Assembly (NCBI GenBank): GCA_035527715.1 | Contig: DATKZY010000091.1 | Coordinates: forward strand, 1 to 14,704 | DNA length: 14,704 nucleotides | Direction: 5' to 3' | Origin: DSUN01 sp035527715 | GTDB taxonomy: Bacteria; Planctomycetota; PUPC01; DSUN01 | Part shown: in pieces, positions 6,848 through 14,351 of the stretch | Layout of the letters: every line of letters begins with the position of its first letter | How positions within the stretch are numbered: position 1 is the stretch's first letter | Position numbers and translations under genes: made by a program | Notes under the pieces: generated by a model | Databases searched by the model: none | Told to the model about the DNA's origin: nothing | The model's input: the letters and a program-made list of their open reading frames with translations, nothing else

Positions 6848-8185
6848 TCAGCTCCAGACCTGCTGGAGGAACTTGGGGATGAAGGACGACTCCTTGGGCC
6901 CCACGAGCACCTGCCAGCCGGTCGCCTCCTCGATCTTTCCGGAGAGGACGGCGACGTAGCCGGGGATGATCAGCTTGCGATGCTTCACCTTGTCGGCGAG
7001 GCCAGCCTTGTCTATGGCGTCCTTGATCGTCTTCTCGGTGAGCTTGTCGCCGCTGTAGGCGGTGAGCACCGAGAGGCCCTCGGTGTTCACGGCGAGGAGG
7101 TAGGACGCGACGCGGCTGGCCTCGATGTCGGCCTGGACGGTGTAGAAGGTGAGGGAGAAGTTGGTGGTGAACATGACGGGGGCGTTCTCGCCCGGCTCGC
7201 CGATGGGATAGAGCTTGGGATCAACCTGGATGGGCTTCTGGGGGTCGGTGTAGATGTTCTGGCGCGCGGTGAGGATGGGGAGGATTTCGGGCGGCTCGTC
7301 GCCCTGGACGACGACGATGCCGGCGTACTTCATCACGTAGGTCGTCGCGGCCAGCAGCTCGTCGAGCGGGTCGGCGGCCGTGGCGAAGGCGATGGCGGGG
7401 TGCCCGAAGGGGCGGAACTGGCGCTTCAGCGCCGCGCGGCGCGAGAGCGTGAGGGCCTGGAGCGCGCCCTTGAGGTCGCGGGCGCCGGGGTCAATGACGA
7501 TCTGCTCGACGCCGGCCTTCTTGACCTTCTCGACCAGGTCGGCGGTGGCCTCGAGGCCGTCGCCCTTGACGACGAGGGGGCACTTCAGCTCTTTCGCCAC
7601 GGCGGCCATGGCGTCGGCGTTCCCCGCGTCGGCGCCGCACAGGAGCGGCTTCTGGGCCGCGATGGGCGCGGCGGCGACCCTCATGGCCGCGGCCGAGTTG
7701 GTGATGAGGACGAGGGCGTACTCGCTCTTGTCGGCGAGCGTCTTGGCAGCCTTGGCGAACGCCGCGGCGTCGCCGCTCGCGTTCTCGAGGGCCACGAGGT
7801 CAATCTTGATGTGCTGGCCGACGCGCTCCCACTGGAGCTTGTTGGTCTTCTCGATCTTGGCGGCGAGGGCCGCGTCGTCGAGGGTGTCGGGGACCAGGAC
7901 GGCGATGCCGCAGGGGTGGTGGAACTTCTCGTCGTGGCGGAAGAGCTGGGTCTCGTTGCCGATCTTCAGCTCCTTGGTGCCCGTGCCGATGGCGACGAGC
8001 TGGATGGGGGGCGCGGCGGCGGCGCCGAGCTTGTCCTTCGCATCCTGGCTCACATCGGGGCAATCCTCCAGCTTCGCCTTCTTCTGGGCCATCAACATGG
8101 CGAAGGCCAGACACGTCGGCTGCCCGCACTTCCGGCAGTTCGTGCGCGGCAGCAGCTTGAAGATGTCCATCGCCGTCAGAGCCAT
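6848..8185 (-). CDS. acsC: Corrinoid iron-sulfur protein, large subunit (CFeSP alpha)
   Basis: Binds the cobamide and a 4Fe-4S cluster; accepts CH3 from AcsE and passes it to AcsB. Product 445 residues, the bacterial length. The N-terminal 4Fe-4S motif CX2CX4CX16C is Cys17, Cys20, Cys25 and Cys42, following DIFKLLPRTN. A TIM-barrel region runs to about 320. The C-terminal cobamide-binding domain shows TTNFSLTFYTV, LTAYSGDKL, IIPGYVAVLSGKIEE and LVGPKESS. ATG 8185 is preferred over TTG at 8191: AAGGAG lies 6 bases upstream of the ATG and overlaps the TTG region. It is 29 bases downstream of acsB, a tight operon junction. Confidence 0.96.
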   Translation of the reverse strand: MALTAMDIFKLLPRTNCRKCGQPTCLAFAMLMAQKKAKLEDCPDVSQDAKDKLGAAAAPPIQLVAIGTGTKELKIGNETQLFRHDEKFHHPCGIAVLVPDTLDDAALAAKIEKTNKLQWERVGQHIKIDLVALENASGDAAAFAKAAKTLADKSEYALVLITNSAAAMRVAAAPIAAQKPLLCGADAGNADAMAAVAKELKCPLVVKGDGLEATADLVEKVKKAGVEQIVIDPGARDLKGALQALTLSRRAALKRQFRPFGHPAIAFATAADPLDELLAATTYVMKYAGIVVVQGDEPPEILPILTARQNIYTDPQKPIQVDPKLYPIGEPGENAPVMFTTNFSLTFYTVQADIEASRVASYLLAVNTEGLSVLTAYSGDKLTEKTIKDAIDKAGLADKVKHRKLIIPGYVAVLSGKIEEATGWQVLVGPKESSFIPKFLQQVWS

Positions 8186-8191
8186 CGGCAA

Positions 8192-8197
8192 CTCCTT
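8192..8197 (-). promoter_or_regulatory. Shine-Dalgarno of acsC
   Basis: AAGGAG on the minus strand, six bases before ATG 8185. It excludes the TTG at 8191, which would directly abut it. Confidence 0.75.
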
Positions 8198-8214
8198 TCC
8201 AGCTTGTGGCTGTC

Positions 8215-10428
8215 CTAGAACATCGGGTCCATCGTCACGGCCGGGTGGCCGACCTTCTGCATGTGCTCCATCACCTGCTCTTCGGTGGTGGCGACCGTTT
8301 CGTCGGCGATCAAGTCCACGAAGTTCTCGATGCCCTCCTCGGCGCCGCGGGCGTTGAGCTTCTCGCGGATGGTGTCCTTAAGCCGCTTGGGCATCCAGGT
8401 GATGCGCTTGCAGCCGCCGTCGGCCGAGATGAACTTCTTGGAGCTGATGTACATCTTCGAGTGGCCGAGGAAGCCTGGGGTCTGGTTGCCGCCGCCGACG
8501 GAGCCGGCGAGGGTGGAGAACTTCATGCCGCAGGGCGTCATGTCGGGGTGGTCGCGGTCCACGATCATGATCCCGTTCGTCATCGGCAGGATGGCCGAGA
8601 TGCACTCGAAGCAGCCGCAGCTCGTCATCGGGTCCACCATCATCGAGTAGGCGCTGAAGCGCTCGAGCTTCTGGTTGGACTTCTCGAAGACGAACTGGTT
8701 GATGCTCTCCCACTGGCCGAGGCGCTCGTCGGTCGGGTTGGCCTTGGGGACGGGCTGGTTGGGGCCGGTGGGCACGATCTCGTAGGCGGCGCGGCCGTCG
8801 AGCCAGTTGTAGGCCCCGCACAGGCCGGGGTGCTCGGGCGTGATGATGCAGATGTGGTTCGGCGCGAAGCTCTGGCACAGCGAGCAGGAGTAGAAGATGT
8901 CCACGCTCTCGTCGGTCATGCCGGCCATGCGGGCGTCGCGCTCGGCATAGGCGGCGCGGGCCTCGGCCATCACGCGCTCGACCTCGGGCTGCTCGGTGAA
9001 GATGGTCACCTGGCACTTGTCCACGATGGCCGCGTATTCCTCGCGGAGCTTGGCGTGGAGAATGGTGCCGATGTGCTTGAGGCGCAGGCCGGCCGCGAAC
9101 GCCTCCTTCGAGAAGCGCATCCAGTTCGAGTCGCGCTGGCCCATGTGGAACAGGCCCTGGGCGCAGTTGAGGAAGGTGTGGATCTGCCGCTCGAGGATCG
9201 GCTCGAAGTCGTGCTGCATCTTGGCGCCCGACACCTCGACGAGGATGCCGAGCGAGATGCACTCGCCCTCCTTGAAGCCGTCCACCTCGTTGCCGACCAC
9301 CGTGATCTTACCGTCCTCGACCTTGTCGGTGGGCAGGGTGCGGGCGTATTCGAAGCTGGGCAGGTCCACCTTCGGGTTGCCCGCCTCGATCTGCATGTCC
9401 TCCTTGCGGATGCGCTCGCCCTCGAAGGCGGGGCCGAAGCGCACCGGGATGTCCACGCTCGAGGGCACGACCTTGAGGCCGCGGATGATGAGGGCCCGCT
9501 TCACCATCTCGTCGTGCTTCACGTTGGGCACGACGTGCTCGTAGAGGCACACGCCGGTCGGCAGGATGGGCGGGATGTCGGTGTCGGCGATGACGGGGAA
9601 GCCGTAGTTGATGGCGCCGGCGGCGGTGGCGTACTTCTCGTCGTCCACGGGGCCGAGGGCGAGGACGAATGCGAAGACGCGGTACTTGTTGTAGAGGAGC
9701 ATTCGGCGGAAGTCGCCGGGCTGCACGCCGCCGAACGACAGGGCGGCGCGGGCGGCGAAGCCGAGGGCGAAGACGGCAGCGGAAATCTCCTGCCCGAAGG
9801 GCACCAGGCGGGTCTCCCAGCCCATCTGCACGTTTTCCTCGGCGAGCTGTTCGGCGAAGCGCTTGCCGCCCGACTCCGCGCACATGAACACGTAGAGGTT
9901 GTTCTCCTGGAGCTCGCGGGCGATGTTCACGGCGGTCTTGCTGTCGGGCGCCGCGCCCACGATGGCCGCGAAGCCGGGGGCCGTGCCGTCCACGAACTCG
10001 ATCCCGCGCTCGCGCATGATCACGTCGTCGGCCGCGCCGAGCCACAGGTTGCCGTCGGTCGGCGCCGGCGTCCGCGTGTAGGGACAGGTCGCGGGGTCGA
10101 GGTACTTCAGGGCCTCGTAGACCTCTTCGGCCCACAGCGTGGCCATGCCGGCATCGAGCGTGTGGCCGAGATAGGGCACCCAGTGCTCGCCCTTGACGCG
10201 GGGCGGGAGCAGGCCGCGGGCGCTCTGGAGCACGCGGCGGCAGTCGGCGAGGGTCTTCACCTCTTCGCCCGTCGTGCCGTAGATGATGGGCAGATAGTAG
10301 CCCGTGTTGGGCAGCTCGACCGCGGCGCTCTCGGGGTGGGAGCCGAGGGCGACCTCGAGGGCCTGCTCGGCCTTCTCGACCAGCGTGTAGGCGCCGTTGA
10401 TGGCCGCGGTGGCGATGATGCGGGACAT
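8215..10428 (-). CDS. acsB: CO-methylating acetyl-CoA synthase
   Basis: Condenses the methyl group from the corrinoid protein, CO from CODH and CoA into acetyl-CoA at the Ni-Ni-4Fe4S A-cluster. Product 737 residues: a full-length bacterial ACS that includes the N-terminal CODH-docking domain, which archaeal CdhC lacks. A-cluster ligands are all present: Cys515, Cys518, Cys527 and Cys537 in CSLCQSFAPNHIC...PGLC, and the CGC tripeptide Cys604-Gly605-Cys606. These correspond to Moorella 506/509/518/528 and 595-597 with a constant offset of 9 (numbering from memory). The ATG has AGGAG about 7 bases upstream. Only 18 bases separate it from cooS, supporting co-expression and complex formation. Confidence 0.98.
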   Translation of the reverse strand: MSRIIATAAINGAYTLVEKAEQALEVALGSHPESAAVELPNTGYYLPIIYGTTGEEVKTLADCRRVLQSARGLLPPRVKGEHWVPYLGHTLDAGMATLWAEEVYEALKYLDPATCPYTRTPAPTDGNLWLGAADDVIMRERGIEFVDGTAPGFAAIVGAAPDSKTAVNIARELQENNLYVFMCAESGGKRFAEQLAEENVQMGWETRLVPFGQEISAAVFALGFAARAALSFGGVQPGDFRRMLLYNKYRVFAFVLALGPVDDEKYATAAGAINYGFPVIADTDIPPILPTGVCLYEHVVPNVKHDEMVKRALIIRGLKVVPSSVDIPVRFGPAFEGERIRKEDMQIEAGNPKVDLPSFEYARTLPTDKVEDGKITVVGNEVDGFKEGECISLGILVEVSGAKMQHDFEPILERQIHTFLNCAQGLFHMGQRDSNWMRFSKEAFAAGLRLKHIGTILHAKLREEYAAIVDKCQVTIFTEQPEVERVMAEARAAYAERDARMAGMTDESVDIFYSCSLCQSFAPNHICIITPEHPGLCGAYNWLDGRAAYEIVPTGPNQPVPKANPTDERLGQWESINQFVFEKSNQKLERFSAYSMMVDPMTSCGCFECISAILPMTNGIMIVDRDHPDMTPCGMKFSTLAGSVGGGNQTPGFLGHSKMYISSKKFISADGGCKRITWMPKRLKDTIREKLNARGAEEGIENFVDLIADETVATTEEQVMEHMQKVGHPAVTMDPMF

Positions 10429-10446
10429 TCGGGTCTCCTACTTGGG

Positions 10447-12393
10447 CTAGAACTTGAGTTGCCTGCGGGCTTCCATATCGTACAGCACGCGCTCGCCCTG
10501 CTTGTCAATGCCGAGGGCGGCGCGCTTGGAGTTGATGTGGTCAATCATGGCAGCGGCCATGCCGCTGGCCGAGAGGCCGAAGGCCCACTTGCCGCCGACC
10601 TCGTGCTCGATCTCGTCGGTGAGGTACTTCACGACGTTCGGGCTGCCGTAGACGGGCAGCGTGATGCCGAAGGCGGTGAAGACGCCCGAGGAGACGAAGT
10701 ACTGGCCGATGGCGATGGCCTTCTCGTGCATCCACTCGAAGCAGGCCCCCGCCACGGGCAGCTTGCTGATGTCGTCGCCCAGGCCGCCCTCGTGCACCAT
10801 CTCGGCGCAGGCGATGAGGATGCGCGAGTTGTCCACGCACGACCCCGCGTGGAGCACGGGCGGCATGCCCACCGTTTCGCACACCTCGCGGAGGCCCGGC
10901 CCGGCGGCTTCCATGAACTCGGGCAGCAGGAAGCCGGCTCGCCCGCACTCGAGCGCCGCGCAGCCGGTCTCGACGACCAGCACGTCGTTCGACACCAGTT
11001 CCTTGACCAACTCGAGATAGGGCTGCTCGCCCTTTGCTATCTTCGGCTGGGTGCAGCCGACCACGCCCGCGACGCCGCGGATCCGCCCGTTGATGACGTT
11101 TTCGTTCAGCGGGCGATAGGAGGCGCGGAAGCTGCCGCCGAGCATGTACTTGATGGCCTCGTGGCTGAAGCCGGCGATGGCGGCCGACGAATCGTTGGGG
11201 ATCTTCACCCGCGCGGCGTCGCGATGGGTGTAGGCCTGGATGCCCTCGCGGATGATCTTCTTCGCCGTGTCGAGGGCGTGGTGCTCCTCGAACTCGATGT
11301 GGGTCGCGCCGCGAATCCGCGCCTTGGGACTGGTGGTGATGCAGCGGGTGTGGAACTTGTTGGCCAGCGCCACGTCGCCCTGCATGATGCACTGCACGTC
11401 GACCACCATCGCGTCCACGGCGCCCGTGGCGATGGCCAGCTCCTGCATCTTCATGTGGCCGGCCACCGGGATGCCGTGGCGGATGAGCAGCTCGTTGGCC
11501 GTGCAGCAGATGCCGGCGATCACGATGCCCTTGGCCCCGACCTTCTTCGCCTCCTCGAGCAGCTCGGGGTCCTGCGAGGCGAGGGCGACCATTTCGGACA
11601 GGATCGGCTCGTGGCCGTGGACGATGACGTTCACCTGGTCGGCCTTGAGCACGCCCAGGTTGATCTCGCCGAGGACGGGCTTGGGGGTGCCGAACAGGAT
11701 GTCCTGGAACTCGGTGCCGAGCATCGAGCCGCCCCAGCCGTCGGCCAGGGCCATCCGCTGGCCGTGCAGGAGCAGGCTGTGGTAATCCTGGTCCACGCCC
11801 ATCGAGGTGCGGTGCATGGCCTCGACGATCTCGTGGTCGATGGCGCGGGGCGTGATGCCCATCTTGTCCCAGACCGCCTGCCGCTTGGCGGGCGCGCGCT
11901 TGGCCTGGAGCTGGGTGCCGTAGGGCTTGCCGAATTCGGCGAGGGCCGCCTGGCCAACCGCGATGGCGAGGTCCTCCTTGCTCTTGCCGCTGGGGTCTAT
12001 GCCCATCACTTGAGCGATGGCCTTCAGCTTCTTCTCGTCCTTGATCTGGTAGCCGGGGGCCTCGCCCTTGGCCGTGGCAACCACGAGTTCGCACACGGCG
12101 CGGCCGTGGTCGCTGTGGGCCGAGGCGCCGCCGGCGATGGTGCGGAGGAAGCCACGGGCCACGATGGTGTCGGCATCCGCGCCGCACACGCCCGTCTTCG
12201 GCTCGCCGCCGAAGGGGTTCACGTTGCACGGCCCCATGTTGCAGTGGCGGCAGCACAGGCCGCTCTTCCCGAAGCCGCACTGGGGAAGCTGCAACTCGTA
12301 GCGGTCCCAGGTCGTCTCCAGCCCGCACTTCGCCATGTCCTCGAGCATTGCCAGCGACATCGTGTCGCTGAACTCCTTCTTCTCCTCTGCCAT
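10447..12393 (-). CDS. cooS: Ni-Fe carbon monoxide dehydrogenase catalytic subunit
   Basis: Interconverts CO and CO2 at the NiFe4S4 C-cluster and supplies CO to AcsB. Product 648 residues. N-terminal cluster ligands: Cys39 and Cys47 (D cluster), then Cys48, Cys51, Cys56 and Cys70 (B cluster), exactly the positions of Carboxydothermus CODH-II as I remember them. C-cluster ligand candidates: His261, Cys297, Cys335, Cys447, Cys478 and Cys529, all present with small offsets from the reference. Lys558 in HEKAIAIG is the likely catalytic lysine. The size is nearer monofunctional CooS than the longer Moorella AcsA (memory), but the context makes it the CODH of the ACS complex. AAGGAG is 7 bases before the ATG. 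Confidence 0.97.
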   Translation of the reverse strand: MAEEKKEFSDTMSLAMLEDMAKCGLETTWDRYELQLPQCGFGKSGLCCRHCNMGPCNVNPFGGEPKTGVCGADADTIVARGFLRTIAGGASAHSDHGRAVCELVVATAKGEAPGYQIKDEKKLKAIAQVMGIDPSGKSKEDLAIAVGQAALAEFGKPYGTQLQAKRAPAKRQAVWDKMGITPRAIDHEIVEAMHRTSMGVDQDYHSLLLHGQRMALADGWGGSMLGTEFQDILFGTPKPVLGEINLGVLKADQVNVIVHGHEPILSEMVALASQDPELLEEAKKVGAKGIVIAGICCTANELLIRHGIPVAGHMKMQELAIATGAVDAMVVDVQCIMQGDVALANKFHTRCITTSPKARIRGATHIEFEEHHALDTAKKIIREGIQAYTHRDAARVKIPNDSSAAIAGFSHEAIKYMLGGSFRASYRPLNENVINGRIRGVAGVVGCTQPKIAKGEQPYLELVKELVSNDVLVVETGCAALECGRAGFLLPEFMEAAGPGLREVCETVGMPPVLHAGSCVDNSRILIACAEMVHEGGLGDDISKLPVAGACFEWMHEKAIAIGQYFVSSGVFTAFGITLPVYGSPNVVKYLTDEIEHEVGGKWAFGLSASGMAAAMIDHINSKRAALGIDKQGERVLYDMEARRQLKF

Positions 12394-12412
12394 TCACTCA
12401 CTCCTTTTCTTT

Positions 12413-12435
12413 CGTCGTCGTCGTCGTTGTCGTCG
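12413..12435. repeat. CGT trinucleotide run in the gap before cooS
   Basis: Seven CGT-type triplets with one interruption, lying 20 bases upstream of the cooS start. Noncoding on the minus strand; probably slippage-prone simple sequence. Confidence 0.7.
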
Positions 12436-12477
12436 AGGTCACTCCCGTAGCCTTCCCGCCGCACGAATGTCCTGCCC

Positions 12478-12498
12478 CCACCGAGGCAAGCTCGGTGG
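12478..12498. repeat. Stem-loop between polyferredoxin gene and cooS
   Basis: Perfect 8-bp arms, CCACCGAG (12478-12485) and CTCGGTGG (12491-12498), around a 5-base loop, beginning 18 bases after the polyferredoxin stop. There is no T-run on either strand, so it is more likely an mRNA stability or processing element, or a chance palindrome, than a terminator. Confidence 0.6.
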
Positions 12499-12516
12499 AG
12501 GCGAAGCGATGAGCCG

Positions 12517-13500
12517 TCAGCTTCCCTGTCCCTTCCCCTTCTTCGCCTTGCGCTTGATCTTGCGCTCGATGCGCCGTTGTTTCTTGGAGACCGTGGGCTT
12601 CGGCGGCTCCGGCTCTGGCTCGGGCGCCGGCACTGGCTCAGGCTCAGGCGCCGGCTCAGGCTCTGGCTCAGGCTCAGGCTCAGGCGCCGGCTCGGGCGCT
12701 GGTTCCTGCGCTGGCGCCGGCTCCGGCTCGGCCTCAGCGGCCGGGGGTGGGGCAGGGGAGAGGGCCTCCGCCTGCGCCACCTCGTCGAACTTCTCGGGGT
12801 CAATCGCCAGAATCGCGTCCACCGGGCAGTTCAGGAAGCAGGCGCCGCACGTGACGCACTTGTCCTGGAGCACCTTGTGAGGGGTCTTCTTGGCCCCCTC
12901 GATGGCCTCGGCGGGGCACACCATCGCGCACTTGCGGCACGCGATGCACTTCGCCGCGTCCACCCAGTAGCGGATGTTGGTGCGGCGGACGAGTGCGGCG
13001 CCGGGCCGGCCGCTGCGGAACGCCTTCTCCTCGTCGCTGAGGTCCTCGAAGCGCTTGTAGACGATGGCGTCGGTGGGGCAGGCCTCGGCGCAGGCGGGGA
13101 TGCCGCCGGCCTCGAGCCGCGTGATGCACAGGTCGCACTTCACGGCCTTGTCGCCGGCCATGTTCATCTGGATGCCGAAGAAGGGGCATTTCTTCACGCA
13201 CTTGCCCGCCGCGGCGCAGGCGTCGAGGTTCAGCACCACGGGGCCGTTCTCGGCGTCCTTGGCGAGGGCCGTGTTTGGGCAGGCGGGCACGCAGGGCGGC
13301 GTGTCGCAGTGGCGGCACTGGTAGGGGGCGGCGAAGGCGCCGACCTCCTTGACCCACACGCGCGGCTCGGGCCGCGGCGTCTCCTGCATCGCGCTCGCCA
13401 GGTCTCTCGACTTCGAGTGCGCCACGGCGCACTCAGTCATGCAGCGCTTGCACGCGATGCAGCGCTTGGTGTCCACGATCAGCATCCCAGGCTGTATCAT
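12517..13500 (-). CDS. CooF/HycB-like polyferredoxin with Pro-Glu repeat and lysine-rich tail
   Basis: Probable electron carrier for CODH. Product 327 residues. Residues 8-150 follow the HycB/DmsB/CooF four-cluster plan: Cys14/17/20/24; Cys62/65/70/74; Cys95/101/105; Cys122/125/137/141. The third motif has Ala98 where the second Cys is expected. A bacterial two-cluster ferredoxin unit follows with Cys185/188/191/195 and Cys215/218/221/225. From about 249 there is a Pro-Glu-Ala low-complexity stretch to about 300, then a basic tail rich in Lys/Arg (306-324). Canonical CooF is about 190 residues and lacks both the extra ferredoxin unit and the tail. The gene sits between a cooC and cooS. No signal peptide or membrane helix is seen, so it is cytoplasmic. 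Exact partner unknown. Confidence 0.9.
   Translation of the reverse strand: MIQPGMLIVDTKRCIACKRCMTECAVAHSKSRDLASAMQETPRPEPRVWVKEVGAFAAPYQCRHCDTPPCVPACPNTALAKDAENGPVVLNLDACAAAGKCVKKCPFFGIQMNMAGDKAVKCDLCITRLEAGGIPACAEACPTDAIVYKRFEDLSDEEKAFRSGRPGAALVRRTNIRYWVDAAKCIACRKCAMVCPAEAIEGAKKTPHKVLQDKCVTCGACFLNCPVDAILAIDPEKFDEVAQAEALSPAPPPAAEAEPEPAPAQEPAPEPAPEPEPEPEPEPAPEPEPVPAPEPEPEPPKPTVSKKQRRIERKIKRKAKKGKGQGS
12605..12730. repeat. In-gene hexanucleotide repeat encoding Pro-Glu linker
   Basis: Imperfect repeats of six bases (GGCTCA, GGCTCG and GGCGCC types on the plus strand) encode Glu-Pro/Ala-Pro pairs at residues about 257-299 of the polyferredoxin. In-frame length change by slippage would be tolerated. 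Confidence 0.85.
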
Positions 13501-13510
13501 CCGGTCTTCC

Positions 13511-13573
13511 CTTTCGCGTCCTTTCGCGTGTTTCGCGGGCCGCTCTTCTCTTTCCGCGTGCAGGTATGCACGC
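13511..13573. repeat. TTTCGCGT tandem repeat and stem-loop in cooC/polyferredoxin gap
   Basis: A roughly 10-base unit (CTTTCGCGTC, CTTTCGCGTG, TTTCGCGGGC, and TTTCCGCGTG after a spacer) recurs across 13511-13560. Next to it a perfect 7-bp stem GCGTGCA/TGCACGC (13556-13562/13567-13573) with a 4-base loop starts one base after the stop codon of the upstream cooC. No T-run follows on the minus strand. Confidence 0.75.
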
Positions 13574-13574
13574 C

Positions 13575-14351
13575 CTACCGCTTCAACTGCCGCAGCAGTT
13601 CGCTGCGGATGGCTCTCACCTCGTCGAAGAGCTTGCCGCCCACCTCGTCCACCGGGCGGCCCTCGAGGTCGGCCGTCATCAGCCGCTCGTCGAAGCCGAT
13701 GCTGCCCAGGAGCGGCGCGCCCTTGGGCAAGACGTCGCGCAGTGTCTCCAGATCCTTCGGCGACCGCACCTTGTTGGCGACCAGGAAGACGCGTTTCACC
13801 CCGATCTCCTTCGCCATCTGCTGCACGTGGTCGGCGATGGCGGCGCTGCGGCGGCCGGGCTCGACCACCACGATCAGCGCGTCAATCGCCTCACACGTCG
13901 CGCGGCCCAGGTGCTCCGTCCCCGCCTCCATGTCGAGAATCAGCGTCTCGTCCCGCTGGAAGGCCAGGTGGTTCAGGAGCGTGCGGAGGAAGACGTTTTC
14001 GGGGCAATTGCAGCCGCCGCCGCCGCGCTTGGACGCGCCCAGGACCATGAGGCGGACGCCCTTGTGGACGATGCTGAACTTGTCGGGGATGTCGGCGACG
14101 GTGGGGTTGAGCTTGAAGAGCTTCCCGTAGCCCTTCTTGCCCGATTCCGTGCGTTCCGCGATGAGGTCGGCCATCTCGCCAATAGGCGTCAGCCCCTCGG
14201 CGTTCGGCACCCCGAGGGCAGAGGCCAGGCTGGAGTCGAGATCGGCATCAATGGCGACGACGGATTGCCCCTCGTCGGCAAAGAGTCGGGCGAGAACGGC
14301 AGCCAGGGTCGTCTTCCCGACGCCGCCCTTGCCGCTGATTGCCAGTTTCAC
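13575..14351 (-). CDS. cooC: CooC-type nickel-insertion ATPase, first gene of the cluster
   Basis: Second CooC paralogue, also 258 residues but clearly diverged from the one at 3861-4637. Deviant Walker A GKGGVGKTT at 7-15; IDADLDSSLASALG at 34-47; CxC pair Cys114/Cys116 in GGGGCNCPENV; switch-like DMEAGTEHLGRA at 140-151; VANKV near the nucleotide-base site. Position directly before the polyferredoxin and cooS suggests it serves the CODH C-cluster, while the other copy serves ACS; this is inference from order. The start is GTG at 14351, set by the family N-terminus (P-loop at residue 7) with GGAGAAGGA just upstream. It is probably the first gene of the transcript, about 155 bases from the predicted transcription start. 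Confidence 0.93.
   Translation of the reverse strand: MKLAISGKGGVGKTTLAAVLARLFADEGQSVVAIDADLDSSLASALGVPNAEGLTPIGEMADLIAERTESGKKGYGKLFKLNPTVADIPDKFSIVHKGVRLMVLGASKRGGGGCNCPENVFLRTLLNHLAFQRDETLILDMEAGTEHLGRATCEAIDALIVVVEPGRRSAAIADHVQQMAKEIGVKRVFLVANKVRSPKDLETLRDVLPKGAPLLGSIGFDERLMTADLEGRPVDEVGGKLFDEVRAIRSELLRQLKR

Noticed and set aside
8206..12450. A 1,414-codon open frame on the plus strand opposite acsB and cooS, and a similar 1,127-codon one at 4835-8218
   Set aside because: They are exact antisense shadows of strongly supported genes. High GC at third codon positions removes stops from this antisense frame. The products are His/Val/Asp/Gly/Leu-rich with no domain.
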